A stretch of 64,000 nucleotides of DNA from assembly GCA_029945375.1 (NCBI GenBank), contig CM057065.1:930001-994000 (forward strand). Direction: 5' to 3'. Position 1 is the stretch's first letter; each line of letters starts with the position of its first letter. Position numbers and translations under genes: made by a program. The notes below the pieces were generated by a model. The model made no database searches, had not been told where the DNA came from, and saw only the letters and a program-made list of their open reading frames with translations. Shown one piece after another: positions 31,581 through 43,300 of this stretch. The DNA comes from Agaricus subrufescens. Taxonomy: Eukaryota; Basidiomycota; Agaricomycetes; Agaricales; Agaricaceae.

Positions 31581-31643
31581 GCATGGTACTGTCAACAAAG
31601 GAACAAATTTCGACACGTTCTCCACCCTGGGTCCAAAGTTACT

Positions 31644-32792
31644 ATGGATAACAGCACCGTGGTACCGCTAGAAGGTGAACTGCTTCTCGGAACCCAACTT
31701 GAATTTGTCACTTCCACAACTGTGTCCGGCACCTTCTATGGCATTTCGTTCACTCTCTTCTGTCTATATGTTCATTCTCTATCCCCTCGACTTCGAAATG
31801 AAGACAGAAAAAGGCAGGCGCAGTTCATGCTCGGATTCAGTAGCATCATCATGCTCTGTGGACTGTACTTTGTGGTCGGAATTAGCTGGGTCGCTCAAGA
31901 TGCCCACATCAAGCATAGCAACTACCCTGGGGGCCCATACTCCTATGAAAGCTCCAACATTCATACAGCAGTTACAATAGCTATGTTTTCATGTCAGTTC
32001 ATAGTTGATACCTCAACATCCGCAATTCAGGTACATTTTTTCGCTTCTCTGCTGTATACCTTTCACCCTCACTCAATTCAAGGACAGATTTGGCGTGTAT
32101 GGGTTGTTTGGGGTGCTACTACATACAAAAATTTGGTTGTCATACCGCCCTTGCTCTCTTTCTTGGCTTTCACTGGTAAGTAATTTCCAACAGGTGGCTT
32201 GCTCTATAGTATCAATTGTGTTCTCCTAGTATTACGGTTGACAGTCCTCATACTTGAACGTACTATACCAATAGTAGAATTTGATCAACTGAATCTAGGC
32301 AAATTAGCACAAGTCGGATATGCAATTCAAGAAGTAATCACAGTGCTTTGCACCCTATTAATATCCATGTATCTCATTTTTCAGCATTGGCAGCAAAGAA
32401 GGTTAATTGGTAGGCAAATTTGAAAAAATTGGTGAATCAGAACTAACGTCAAAATCTTGCTAGGGAAAGTCGAAGGGTCTATTGGATACATGGGCATTGT
32501 TTCTATGCTCATCGAATCATACGCTTTGGAATCTATATGGCTGCTGATTACTACAATAACCTGGAACAACACTATATTACCCTTCTTTGCAGAGTCCGCA
32601 CTCTATATTGAAGTAAGTCTGCTGTGAGATTGATGTCGATGTTAAGCGTTGAAACGTATGTAGATAATTTCCTGCCTCCTTGTGCAATATCGGGTCGCCA
32701 ATGGAACGGCGTACAAGTCACAAGGAAGTCAGCAGAACAACAGTTCTTTGCGTTGGAACCATCAAAATCAGACCACAATACGATCCGGATAA
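31644..32792 (+). CDS. Seven-helix membrane protein, family 2, copy D (310 aa, tail shortened)
   Basis: Exons 31644-32030, 32088-32175, 32230-32409, 32464-32612 and 32664-32792 join in frame to 310 codons with the same five-exon structure as copy C. It has the same landmarks: TVSGTFYGISFTLFCLYVHS, the basic loop RLRNEDRKRQAQFMLG, SNYPGGPYSYE, ITVLCTLLISMYLIFQ and LVQYRVANGTAY. The reading frame ends at TAA 32790-32792, where copy C has GAA. The following 70 bases still align with the rest of the copy C tail up to a second stop, so D has lost about 24 C-terminal residues through one nonsense change. All helices are kept, so the protein may still work. Confidence 0.8.
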
Positions 32793-33897
32793 GTTGATGG
32801 GCATGGTGGTTATCCCCCTACACAACAAACATCGGAAGCACTACCAAATTCTAGTATGCCCTGACAAGTGCTGCCTTGTAATATTACGGATGCTGTGACT
32901 TGCGTCTATTGTTACGTCGCCCCTTCTCATGTAACATGGATTACTGAAGCTCTGAGTTTCCCGCCTTCCGGTCAGACGACATTAGCGTAGGATAACATGA
33001 GACCTTGTTCTACCTATCTGATATTTATTTTGTATACTTGTCATAGTCAACGTGTACCGCTGCGACAGTGTCAGAACATCCCATTGTAAACTTCCGCCTA
33101 AAAATGCTCGTATTTTATGATCATACTTAACATTAGACCCAGACACACAGAAGGTTTGTTCGATGTCGCACATTTCCCTATGTTTGCTACATCTGATAGC
33201 ATTGCCAGGTGGTAACGCCGGTGATGCAAGAGAAATGGATACATGTGAATCGCATCCTTACTCGGTGACAACGCTGAGGCCTGAGAGGGACTCAAAAACC
33301 ATGCTTCCCGAGCTCTGATAACCCTGTCTCTTTGAGAATCAACAAGAACATACCAGCTGTCCCCGACGCCATAAGATTCAATTCAGGCCACTGTCGAAGT
33401 ATTGGTCAGAGAGTACGTATCATACCCTTTTCATCACCTTCCTTTTGTGATTCACGGGTAAGGTTTTGTTTCACGTCGTGATTTGGGTTGTGAGGAGAGA
33501 TTTAATCATCATCTCCGTTATGTTTTCGGAGTCGGAGAGTAAAGCCTTCAATTTCTTCCTTATATTTGGGGTCATAGATCTGTAAATCCAATTTTGTCCG
33601 ACAGCTCGAGTGCAATAATAGACAACAGATAAAACAGCTTCGTAGGTCTCTGATCCGCACCGAGAGTCACCCTGGGGCATGGACGACTAAGTCCGAAATC
33701 AGAACACGGGACACAGGTGAGTAGGAGATTTGATGTAGAATGAAAAACCCGTTTCATAACTGTCATGACCCATGAGTGGCGCAATTCTACAGGAGCACCA
33801 ATCCCCGGAACACCTTCATTCAGGCCCATATCCAAATCCGCAGTACTGACGCAGCATTTATAACGGGTCGAACAGGGACCTCACCCAGGTTTTCCTC
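32793..33897. other. Intergenic; duplicated upstream segment of gene B
   Basis: No gene supported. Positions about 33465-33525 repeat the segment found upstream of copy A (26530-26590). The short minus frames here have no pattern. Confidence 0.55.
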
Positions 33898-35129
33898 ATG
33901 CTGCCCGCCGCCAACCTCACTTTCGAAGATTTGTATCTCATTGATCGCACCGGGCTCATCGTGTCTGTGGGCGTCTCAGTCAGTTCACTGTTCACCGGGG
34001 GACTTATTGTGCTTGGAATCATGTGTCTCTGCCTTTTGTTCGAAGAAAAGGAACCAATTGGTAGGCAGAAGATTTTCCTGCAAACTTATATCATTATCGT
34101 TGTAATACTGGTTCTTGACCTCCAATTTACATTTCTCTTGTCCCCTCATGTCATTGCTATCTTCATGCTCAGTCCTATGAGGAGGCGTACGAGGGGCTTT
34201 ATCAGATGCTAGTCGTTCCAATGAGTCTGTTTCCCATGCTGGTTTTTACTATGACGGATGGGCTTTTGTGAGTGATGTTGCAAAATCGAAGTTCCTACGC
34301 CGTTTGTTGAATTGCTCCACTTTTCTTGAAGATATGGCGCTGTTTTGTGCTCCAGCAATGCCTAGGATTCGAAGCTCACTGCTTGCTTCATATTTTTTGG
34401 GTCATTCTAGGTTGCTTTTGGGCGTTCAATCAGGGTGTATCTCTGAGCTAATATTTTTTCTTCGCCGTTCATGACTGAGAGCTCTGAATTAAACCAGCTG
34501 CAGGAATTGCCATGCTGGTCATCCTGATGGGAATCCAAGTCGGTTCAGCTTGCTTGGCGCTCTTTCCGCCGCTACCTTCGCATCAAACGCCGCGATCAAT
34601 ATATATGCGACGATATTCATTTGCTTATGTCTGTACACGCATCACCGGGCAGAAGTGGCGAGCTATGGCATACAAGTAGCTCTGTTTCGGTATCGCTATA
34701 TCATGAACCTTTTATTGCAGTTTGCCATCATCACTGTGCCGATAGCTATAACGACGGCTATTTCACTTGGGCTAGGAAGTGGCAGGACGACGTTTGCTCT
34801 GGCCATGATTCCTATCGCTGGTTCAAGTCAGGTATGTGCGAGTTCGTATAATGATCCCAGAGTATTCTCTTTGGGTTGCTCATGGTGCTTCCTGCCAGGC
34901 TTTCACATCTGTGTTAATGATCCACCAAGTACTAAAAGCGAGAAAGTTTACGAATGAGCAGATAGGGAGCATTCAAGTTGCGCCGGTTACAAGCACCTAT
35001 ATGAGCCTACTTTCCGAGATGATAGACCCAAGCCTGTCAATAATTGCGTTGGCCACTCGGCCATCGCGGAACGCGTTTAAAAGCAAGAGCCAGAAATTTT
35101 GGGTCGCTCCAGTAACTCAATATCCATAA
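33898..35129 (+). pseudogene. Seven-helix membrane protein, family 1, copy B (frameshifted)
   Basis: Aligned with copy A, all four exons are present: exon 1 from ATG 33898 (ANLTFEDLYLIDRTG), exon 2 after CTTGAAG near 34331 (the ATATGGCGCTG stretch), exon 3 up to the GSSQ end at about 34831, and exon 4 from about 34900 to the stop at 35129. The frame is broken at least three times. One base is missing after 34164 (in TTC-AT-GCTCAG), one is missing in the T run at the end of exon 1 (about 34268), and one is missing near 34524-34532 at the start of exon 3. Splice sites remain good. Hydrophobic segments are otherwise conserved, so the decay is recent. Confidence 0.75.
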
Positions 35130-35360
35130 ATTATCTGATAGATATGTATACTTACTAGACTTACGAGGTACTATGCTTGAGCACCGTGTAATAAACGTGT
35201 GTCGTTCACGAGTTCGCCGTAAGCATCTAAATCCCATCACCTATGGTTTCTACCTGTAAAAACACCGCGGCAGGTAAAACTGTGGTTGACCTAATCAATG
35301 ATCCACCGAAGAGATTGTAAATAATTAGTAGAGAGCGGGTTGAAGGGTATATGTATATTT

Positions 35361-35369
35361 ATATATAAG
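35361..35369 (+). promoter_or_regulatory. TATA box of COG3
   Basis: ATATATAAG, about 41-49 bp before ATG 35410, in an AT-rich stretch. Confidence 0.45.
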
Positions 35370-35409
35370 TTATCAGGGGATATATTCCCACGATGTCTTT
35401 ACCCGACCC

Positions 35410-38400
35410 ATGACTTCCCGCTCAACTCAAGCACGGCGACCCCCAGCATTAGCCACAACACCAGCCCAAAAGTCAATCAGTCTCGAGGAATGGGAGGAGA
35501 AGGCACCCTTGGGTGACCTTGAGCTCAGAAGTATCAACGCCTTGAAAATCGCTAATGAGAAAATACCACTGCCCTTGCGTGTACGTCCTTGGACTATATT
35601 CATATCTTGCCGTTGCTCAGTTCAAGTAGTTCATTACGCAAGAAGAATCTGGGACGTACAATTCTCGTCCGGGTACTCCGTTGTCCCACCTCAGATTACC
35701 GGCATCCGCTTCGCCTTCATCGCGTCCGACCACGCCTAATATAATACCAAGGAGCTCTCAGACCCATGCACTACACCCGAAAGCGCCTGTTCAGTCACCA
35801 GAACAGTTCTATGACTGGTTTGCGCTGATTGATCGGTCCGTCACGCATAGCCAGGAAGCACATTTCCGTGAACATGTTGCCTCCCTCGTGGACCACTTAG
35901 AAGTCTGTGAGGGCCTCGTCAACCGGATATCGGAGGTAGATGGGCTGTTAAATGAGATGTATGACGAATGGTGGAGGGTAGAAGAGAATGGTCGGGTTGT
36001 GAAGGAAAACTGTGAGAGGGTAATTGAGGAACGGGTATGTGATCTTTGTCCCGTATAATTGATTCACTGACTTGGCTCCTCAGAATAGATTGTTAGAGAC
36101 CATAGAGGACATTGGCGAACATCTAGAATATTTCAAAGAGCTGGAAAAAGCGACAAGAATGTTAAACCATCCTGGCGAGTCTCTCATTTTTGAACCCGAC
36201 TTTTTGTATATGGTAGAACGCGTGGATGTGTGCATCAGCTTTCTCAAAACACACGTATGTAGCCTAGTCCTTGTTGCTGCGACTATCCTCACAAACTACG
36301 ACAGAGACACTATCGCGAAGCCGACATCTATCTTCTCCGATTCCAGCAATGTATGACCCGCGCCATGACGTTGATCAAGATGTCTTTTGTTGGCTCTTTG
36401 AGGGCCCTCACTGCAGATATCTCCAGACGTCTATCCGAGAAGGTATATCCCACAATACACGTGTTTCTCGCATCTATCTTAACAGCTTCCAACAGGATAT
36501 ATCCCAAACTGCACAATACCACCTCCTCTATACCCGATTCCTATCCGTCGCTCCTAAAATTCACCCGTTACTGCGAGAGCTCGAACGCCGAGCTGTAGCA
36601 TATCCTCAAGATCTCTCTTCTCTGCTAAGCGAATGTTCTACAGCTTACTTTGCCGCGCGGCGGAGCCTCTTGGCTGGTTGGATCCAAGAAGAGATCAAAG
36701 GGCTGGATGTCGTACGAGGGGAGCTAGTGGAACTTGTGAGTGGCTTACATGTCATTTTGACACATGTTGACCCTCGCGATACCTTAACAGACAAGAGCCG
36801 GTTGTGGTTTCCTCAAACAGCTGTGTACCGACGAGTTTAACCTCTATCGATCTTTCTTCAGCACATCCGAAGAAGAACTCTAGTGAGCGCTGCCACTCAT
36901 CCGCGGGTTTTTTCATGCACTGATGAGGTTTTAGTCAGTACCTAGAAAAACTATGCGACCTCCTCTACGACGATCTTCGCCCCCGAATACTTCACGAACC
37001 ACGCCTCACTGCCTTGTGCGAGGTCTGCACTGTGCTTCAAGCCCTCATGGTTCTCGATGCTTCGGCCTTCGTTGGTTCCTCAGACTCAACAACCACCTCG
37101 GATTCCGATGGTTCCGGTGACGAAAACGACGACGTCCTTACACTCGACCTTGACTCAGCTAAATCGCAGCAGAGTAAAGTCAAAGGAAAGGGAAAGTTGG
37201 GAAGATTGCATATTAGCCGGTTGTTGCAGATGGTTCTGCAGGATGCGCAGACAAGGCTGTTTTTTAAGGCCCAATCAATGATTCAAAGCGAAGTCCGGCA
37301 ATACGTACCTAAAGCTGAAGATTTGAGGTGGCCTGAACTGCTCATAGGTGGGATTTGAGTTCCGCCCTCGCTAATCGGGGAACTTATTTTGCGTTTATAG
37401 AAGCTCGAAAAAGCAAAGGCGAAACACAAACTCAGTATAATCTTAACGAAAAAGCGAGCGTTAGTAAGGCCGTACTCGAGGGGCTACCCAAGGGGAGCAT
37501 GTTGCGTGATAGAGATAGTTGGTTCCCTACGGTTAGGAAGATGGTCTGGGTGTTAGAGCAGTTAAGGGATTTCGTTCAGGTACGTATCTCTTGTCGTCCT
37601 ATTGAGGTATCGCTTCTGACCGCTCATCTCTATAGCCCGCGATATTTGACGACATAGCTCAGGAAGCAGTCCAGCTGTGTCACCAATCGCTTGTCAACGC
37701 TAGCGATAACATCAAGGCGCAGAGGCGCTCGACCGGGACGCTTGATGCCGACCTATTTATGTTGCGGCATCTCCTTATTTTGAAGGAGGTGATAGTGGAT
37801 TTTGAGATTGGCGGTAGTGGTACTGCCACTGTCGGTGGTTTGGGTGGTGCGAGCCTTGGTAGTGGCGTCACTGGTGTGTTCCCAACTAATAGAAACAAAC
37901 TAAAGGTTAACGATCGCGTATCATAGATACTCTCGCTCAGTTGCTCAGTCGTACATCGGGTTTATTACCACTTCCAGAGGGGTTGTTCGGTACCCTTGGC
38001 GTCAACATTCACGGGGAACGGGGAGATCTACATCACGTATGTTCAATCCTTTTTCGCGTAGTAGTCAGCTAAACACACTTCTAACGGATATTCAGAACAT
38101 CGATCAAGCGCTGAGAAAAGCCTGCGAAAGTATAATATTCGAATGTACACAAGTCGCTTGTCGCGTTCTCTTACCGTGGCTTTCACCCTCCTCCACATTC
38201 GTTTCGTCGTCATCTACCGAAGCAACTGCGGCCGCGACGGCAAGCGCGGGTCCATCCTCAACGTCAACGCGACTCCCGCCGAAACGGACTGATCAACTGT
38301 TTTATGAATCGTGTACGCGTGATCTTCGAAATGCGTTTGCGAAGATACGTTTATACTTGGATTCTGATGGGACAAATCTTGGCGGTAACGGAAGTGGTGG

Positions 38401-38614
38401 GACCGTCGGGGTACTGGTACATCATGTGAGGGAGCGGGTTGTTGAGGCGTATCAAGAGTTTTTGAACGGTACTACGAATGCGGCTGTAGCCGAGGAGAGG
38501 ACGGGAGAGGAGGCGGATGAGTTGATGGGAGTGGTGAAGTTGGGCGTCGTGTTGAGTGAGGTTTTGGATGAAGTTGAGGATGGCGGGAAGATGTCAGTTA
38601 ATATGAGGTCATGA
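35410..38614 (+). CDS. COG3: COG3, conserved oligomeric Golgi complex subunit 3 (Sec34)
   Basis: Eleven exons (35410-35580, 35630-36034, 36084-36254, 36305-36442, 36496-36735, 36791-36882, 36935-37347, 37401-37579, 37636-37873, 37927-38036, 38096-38614) join without a frame error to 891 codons. The Sec34-family signature is clear: EQFYDWFALIDRSVTHSQEA, the helical HLEYFKELEKATRMLN stretch, and the near-invariant YREADIYLLRFQQCMTRAMT followed by LIKMSFVGSLRALTADISRR. Later come LCTDEFNLYRSFF and LCDLLYDDLRPRILHEPRL. COG3 is in lobe A of the COG tether that retains Golgi enzymes by retrograde intra-Golgi transport; it acts on the cytosolic face of the Golgi. An acidic Ser insert (about residues 500-520) and a Ser/Thr/Ala insert near residue 750 are low-complexity and probably lineage-specific. 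Length is within the usual range for the family. Confidence 0.93.
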
Positions 38615-38904
38615 GTTGTATATTGAAAGTCATTAGTACAGAAGAACTTCACCGTGTCATAATATTCTCAATGTATGAGTCTTTCATATCTCTGACCAAG
38701 TCATCACACTTAAAATTCATTCCTTATTCAATGATGATAGAAAAGCAAGATAAATTTTATTATAACGGGATATTAAATACAAACAGTTATAATATATTCA
38801 ACAACTATTAAATACATATACTTCTACTTAACTCATGTAGTCACATACAAGTACTAGAGCACTATGACATGGATGTCATAGGTCTAGATACTTAGTGACC
38901 TTTA
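38615..38904. other. AT-rich 3' flank of COG3
   Basis: No gene supported; probably the COG3 terminator region. Confidence 0.5.
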
Positions 38905-39216
38905 CTACCTAGATAAGTTAGTGACAAATGACAAGACGGGTAGGAGAACCGTCTTATCAATTTGTACTAACCGTTCTTGAGGTAAGTGTCTTGAGTGATG
39001 TCTTGATGATGAGGGAATCCAGGCGGCTTGAAAGAGGGTCTTGAGGAGTTCCAGACGCGTTCGAAGATAAGTCTTGACCTGAGAAACCAAGAGAAAGAGA
39101 GAGCCTAGCCAGAGTACCACCGCCGAGTAGCCAGACCATCCGTTCACCGCATCGAGGAGGCCATACAGGTTCTCGTCGCGCACACCAGAAGCCCAGCCCA
39201 TACCAGGAGAAGCCAT
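38905..39216 (-). CDS. Candidate small membrane protein (103 aa), weak
   Basis: On the minus strand a TATTTAAAG element (about 39323-39331) precedes a CT-rich leader and an ATG at 39216 in good context (CTCATGGCT). The product begins MASPGMGWASGVRDENLYGL, has one hydrophobic helix (AVVLWLGSLFLLVS) and then a basic helix. A GTCAAG donor directly after the helix codons (CAG/GTCAAG) could mean that only the first 46 residues are the true first exon. The alternative frame on the same strand (38957-39427) is a shadow of repeats. An LTR of a retroelement is another explanation for the TATA plus CT-rich arrangement. Confidence 0.3.
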   Translation of the reverse strand: MASPGMGWASGVRDENLYGLLDAVNGWSGYSAVVLWLGSLFLLVSQVKTYLRTRLELLKTLFQAAWIPSSSRHHSRHLPQERLVQIDKTVLLPVLSFVTNLSR

Positions 39217-40398
39217 GAGCGGAGAGCGAGAGCGAGAGGAGGCACCGGCCGCCGCGAGGAGAGAGAGAGAGAAGAGAGACGGAGAGCAAGTTAACGAATA
39301 GCCTTTGTTCGATAAAATCGCCCTTTAAATACACCAAAAAAAAAAATTGTTTTTCCTTGTTGCTTGCTTCTTCTCGGAATTTATCGGCGCATGGATTATT
39401 GTTATTATTAATGTGGACATCGGGCATGGAGCCTAAATCGCCACAAATGATTGCAAACCCTCCGGTGGAGACCGCGCGTTAGTGACACATGCACCACGCC
39501 GTGCCCACACGCGTATACAATCACACATCTTGATCACCGTTATTGGGGTTTTCTTGGCGTCCCACAAATCCTGTGCTAACTCCGTGTCTCCGACGAGTCT
39601 AAGCTTATTTTTTTCAAGAGAGGAAAAAACCAACTGGATGACCTGCCCATTGCCCATGCTTTTTTTACCACTCACGATATTCACTGCCCAGTGTCCAGAA
39701 GCCTTGACTAGTGACTCTCTAACATATAAACACAAATAGACAAAAATTAAAAATTAAAATTAAAGACGCCGAATAATCTTTCTGATATATGTCAATGCAA
39801 TCAACTTACCCTGAAAAAGAAAAATAGAAGCACACATTAACGCAATTCAAAAATACCTGATAAAGGCCCCTTTTGTATTCCTATGACCGATGAGTATCAA
39901 ACAAATCATGACGCCAATTCAGTTCTTGCCTAATATTTACGTACTTACAAAAAGGAAGGTGATACATATCACAACTGCCGATGTGCACTGCACGTTACCC
40001 GCGCTCTTCGTGGTCGACATCGGTACTTTTTGGCAAAAGGTCCCTGTAGCGAATAATGCGCAGTAAATACAAAATAAAAACCAAAACAAAACAAAACAAA
40101 AAACCGGAGTTCGAAGAAGAAATGAGGGTTTGTAAGGGGGTGAGGCCTTGAGGGCCCAGGGGACGGTTTCTCCGAATAAGAGAGGGCGAGTAACAAGACA
40201 AACAACAAGTGTACTTGTATTCGATTCTGAGCAATTATACAGTTTAACACAAAAAAGATCGCGAAAAGCTACATTTTGATTATATACAAAGTCAAAGATG
40301 TTCAAGAAAAAAGCGAAAACAAAAAGAAAGCAAAGCATTAAACACGCGCACAAAAAATGAATAAGAACAAAAGGAATCCAAGAAAACAAAAAAAAATG
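39217..40398. other. Intergenic, AT-rich
   Basis: No gene supported. Overlapping minus frames at 39937-40389 and frames on both strands at 39433-39739 have no family pattern. The part near 40100-40398 is probably the 3' untranslated region of the phosphodiesterase gene. Confidence 0.5.
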
Positions 40399-43300
40399 CT
40401 ATCTCCTCCCCTTCTTCTTCCTCAACTTCGACCTCGATCTCGACTTTGCCATCCGATTCTTCTTCCCAGTATTCGCCTCACCCTCCTTCCTCTTTTGCTC
40501 CTTCTCCGATTCTCTATTCAACTCCTCTCCCAACTTCCGTATCTCCTCATCCCCCCCTTCGCCCCTGTTCGTTCCCTCAGCATCACTACTACTCTCCCCC
40601 GGTTCCATTCTCATCATCTTCCCTTTCGCCTTTGGTGTAGGTGAACCGGACCGATACGCTTCGGCAACCTTTGTTATACGAGGGGAATGCTGGTTGCCCG
40701 TCTGCCGCGGTGGTGTTTGTGGTGGCTCAGAATTTGAACTAGAGGAGGATGTCTTGGTGATTGGAGCGGCGGTGACGAGACCTGCAGGTATCGAACTTGA
40801 ATTCATGTCTTCTCCCTCTTCTCCCTCCCTCCCCTCTTCCTCTTTAGGACCACCTTTCTCTCTTTTTCCTAATCCACCATCTTCCTCCACTCGTTTACCT
40901 TTACCATCATCGTTGTCATCGTCAACACCACTCCCCTCTTCACTCGCCACGGCCCTCGACATCCCACCCCCATCACCATTAGCACCACCACTAGCACCAC
41001 CACCACCACCCCACCGTCCTCTCCATTCCCCCCTCACATCATCCACCGTCCCAAAATTCACATGTCTACCCTCCCCAGAACTCCACGAAGCACGACTCTG
41101 ATGATGAGGATGATAAGGATGATGAAGCTGATATCCATGCCCAGCAACAGCACCCCCATGCGGCGACGGCGACGGCGGCGTACTCCCACCCACAACTTCA
41201 AAACTCAAACTCGACATCGCCGAATTCGGAGGAACAGGAGGAGGGGGAGGAGGAGGAAAAGAAGTCGACCCAGTGCCAGTATAAACAGACCCAGTAGCAC
41301 TAGCAGGAGTCGTAACACCACCACTCGTCCCCGTGCTCGTCGTCGTCGGAGGCGTCGCCGACAATATATTCCCCGAACTCCGTCGCCTAAGACTCCCAAC
41401 ACCAATCCCGCGTTCAACAACCCTCTTGAAACTCTGATGTCTCCGTTCAACCTCCTTCTCATACACAACATCCTCGTTATTGTCATTTCCTCCTCCTACT
41501 CCAGTTTCAATTTCAGAGCTAGGAGTCCCATTATATGCTTCGTATTCCTCCGGCCTATAAGGCGTAGATGAATACGAAGGCGTATTCGGTGGTGGAGATT
41601 GTGATGGGTCCTGATCCGAATTCTGATTCGCTACTCCTCCTGGTTGTTGGTGTGGATGAAGAGGTTGCCGAACATATGTGATAGGATGAGGATACATCAA
41701 TGAGCGTGGCAGGTACTGCCTGGGTGGTTCCACAGCTGAAGGCAACAGCGTCACCGAACCTTCAGAAGAGGTTCCTCCACCGGTAGAAGTAGTATTACTC
41801 CCAGCACCAGTGGTCATCGCAGTAGCAGTATTAGCGTTACTAGTACCACCGCCAAAACCAACAACCCCAGCACCAGTAGTCCTACTCGGCGCACCAGCAA
41901 TAACCCTCGCAGCAGCTCTACTCAATGAAGGCAAAACTGGAGGATTACCACCCACAACACTACTCGCACCATTATTCCCACTCACAAACCCGCCACCACC
42001 ACTCTCACCCTCACCACTCTCATTCGAACTCGGCGTCCGACTGATTTGCCCAACTCTCCCACCACTAAACCCAGATAGAGGGGTCGCAGAAGGACTAGTA
42101 GTCAAAGATGGAGATCCTTTCGGCATCGTCATTCGAAACACGCCAGAATAATTATTATCGGAGGTAGGATTCGAGATCCTTGGTGAGACGGGGTTGGATG
42201 ACGATGATAAAGATGAGGGTGTAGTCGCTGTTGGTACTATCGTAGAACCAGGTGTAGATAAAGGTGGGGATATAGATATGGGAGGTGTTTGCGATTGCAA
42301 TGGCGAAGTGGCGATTGTCGTTGTTGCGGCGGCAGCGGTTTGCGATCGTAATGAGGATGTCGTAAAGGTTGGATAGTTTGGTGTGATGATCGTATTGGTT
42401 TGTCTTAGAGATGAAGCAGACAAAGAAGGAGAGCGAGGCGGTGATAGGGGAGGAGCAGCCGGTGGAGTAGAATCCGTCGCAGAGGCATCAGTCTCTGATT
42501 TCTCCTTCGCCCTTTTCAACCTCTGTTCCCACTCCCTCAAATTCTCAGCACAATGATAACTATACTGTCTCAATTCTAAATCCAAGATCAATACTAATTT
42601 TATATCAGAACATAACGAGAACATACCAGGTATAGCGCTAGCAGTCATATCGACCAAAGGTTTCGCAATCTTCCCCGTAAAAAACACTTGAGAATTCGCT
42701 TCTGCGAGTTCTCCATTAGCGGGGTTGACGCTATGCGTCAACTCCAAAAGTTTCTCGAACTTATATTGGCATGACCATTCTTGCTGTAACGCAGATGACC
42801 ATTGCTGAGAAACCGGGAACGGTCGACTCTAGTATATCAAACTCGTATTAAAAGCAACGTAGAAATCCAAAGCATAAAACTCACAGGATTACTAATATCC
42901 GCATTTTTCAATAAAAGTTTACAAATAAACTCCTGCCGTTCAGATTTCTCCGCCTGCCAATCAACATTCCCATTCCAGGTCTTCAACAGTTTTGCAAATT
43001 TGTCCATAAAATCGTTATGCACTCCCATATCGGTTGCCAACACAGATCCTCTAAGGATCCTACGAAAATGTTGCCCTTGAAAGAAAAAAAACCCGTTTTT
43101 AGACACCCAAGAGAAAGTTCTCTTCGGAAAAAGCTACCTGTTTCGGGATCGTCTAATAATACACCCATTCCGTGATATTTCATCGTTTGCAATAGCATAT
43201 AACTATGCATCTGCTCCAACGCCGATCCATTTTCGTACACTTGTGAAAGTGGAGCCTCCGCATTTTCCTCAAGGAGAACAAAAAAAAATGATGGCGTCAG

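Noticed and set aside
38836..39672. Possible solo LTR starting TGTAGTCACATAC
   Set aside because: No convincing matching end with CA and a 5-bp target duplication was found. Left as an alternative for the small ORF only.
40357..42376. Plus-strand frames over the phosphodiesterase last exon
   Set aside because: Antisense shadows of low-complexity Ser/Thr/Gly codons.
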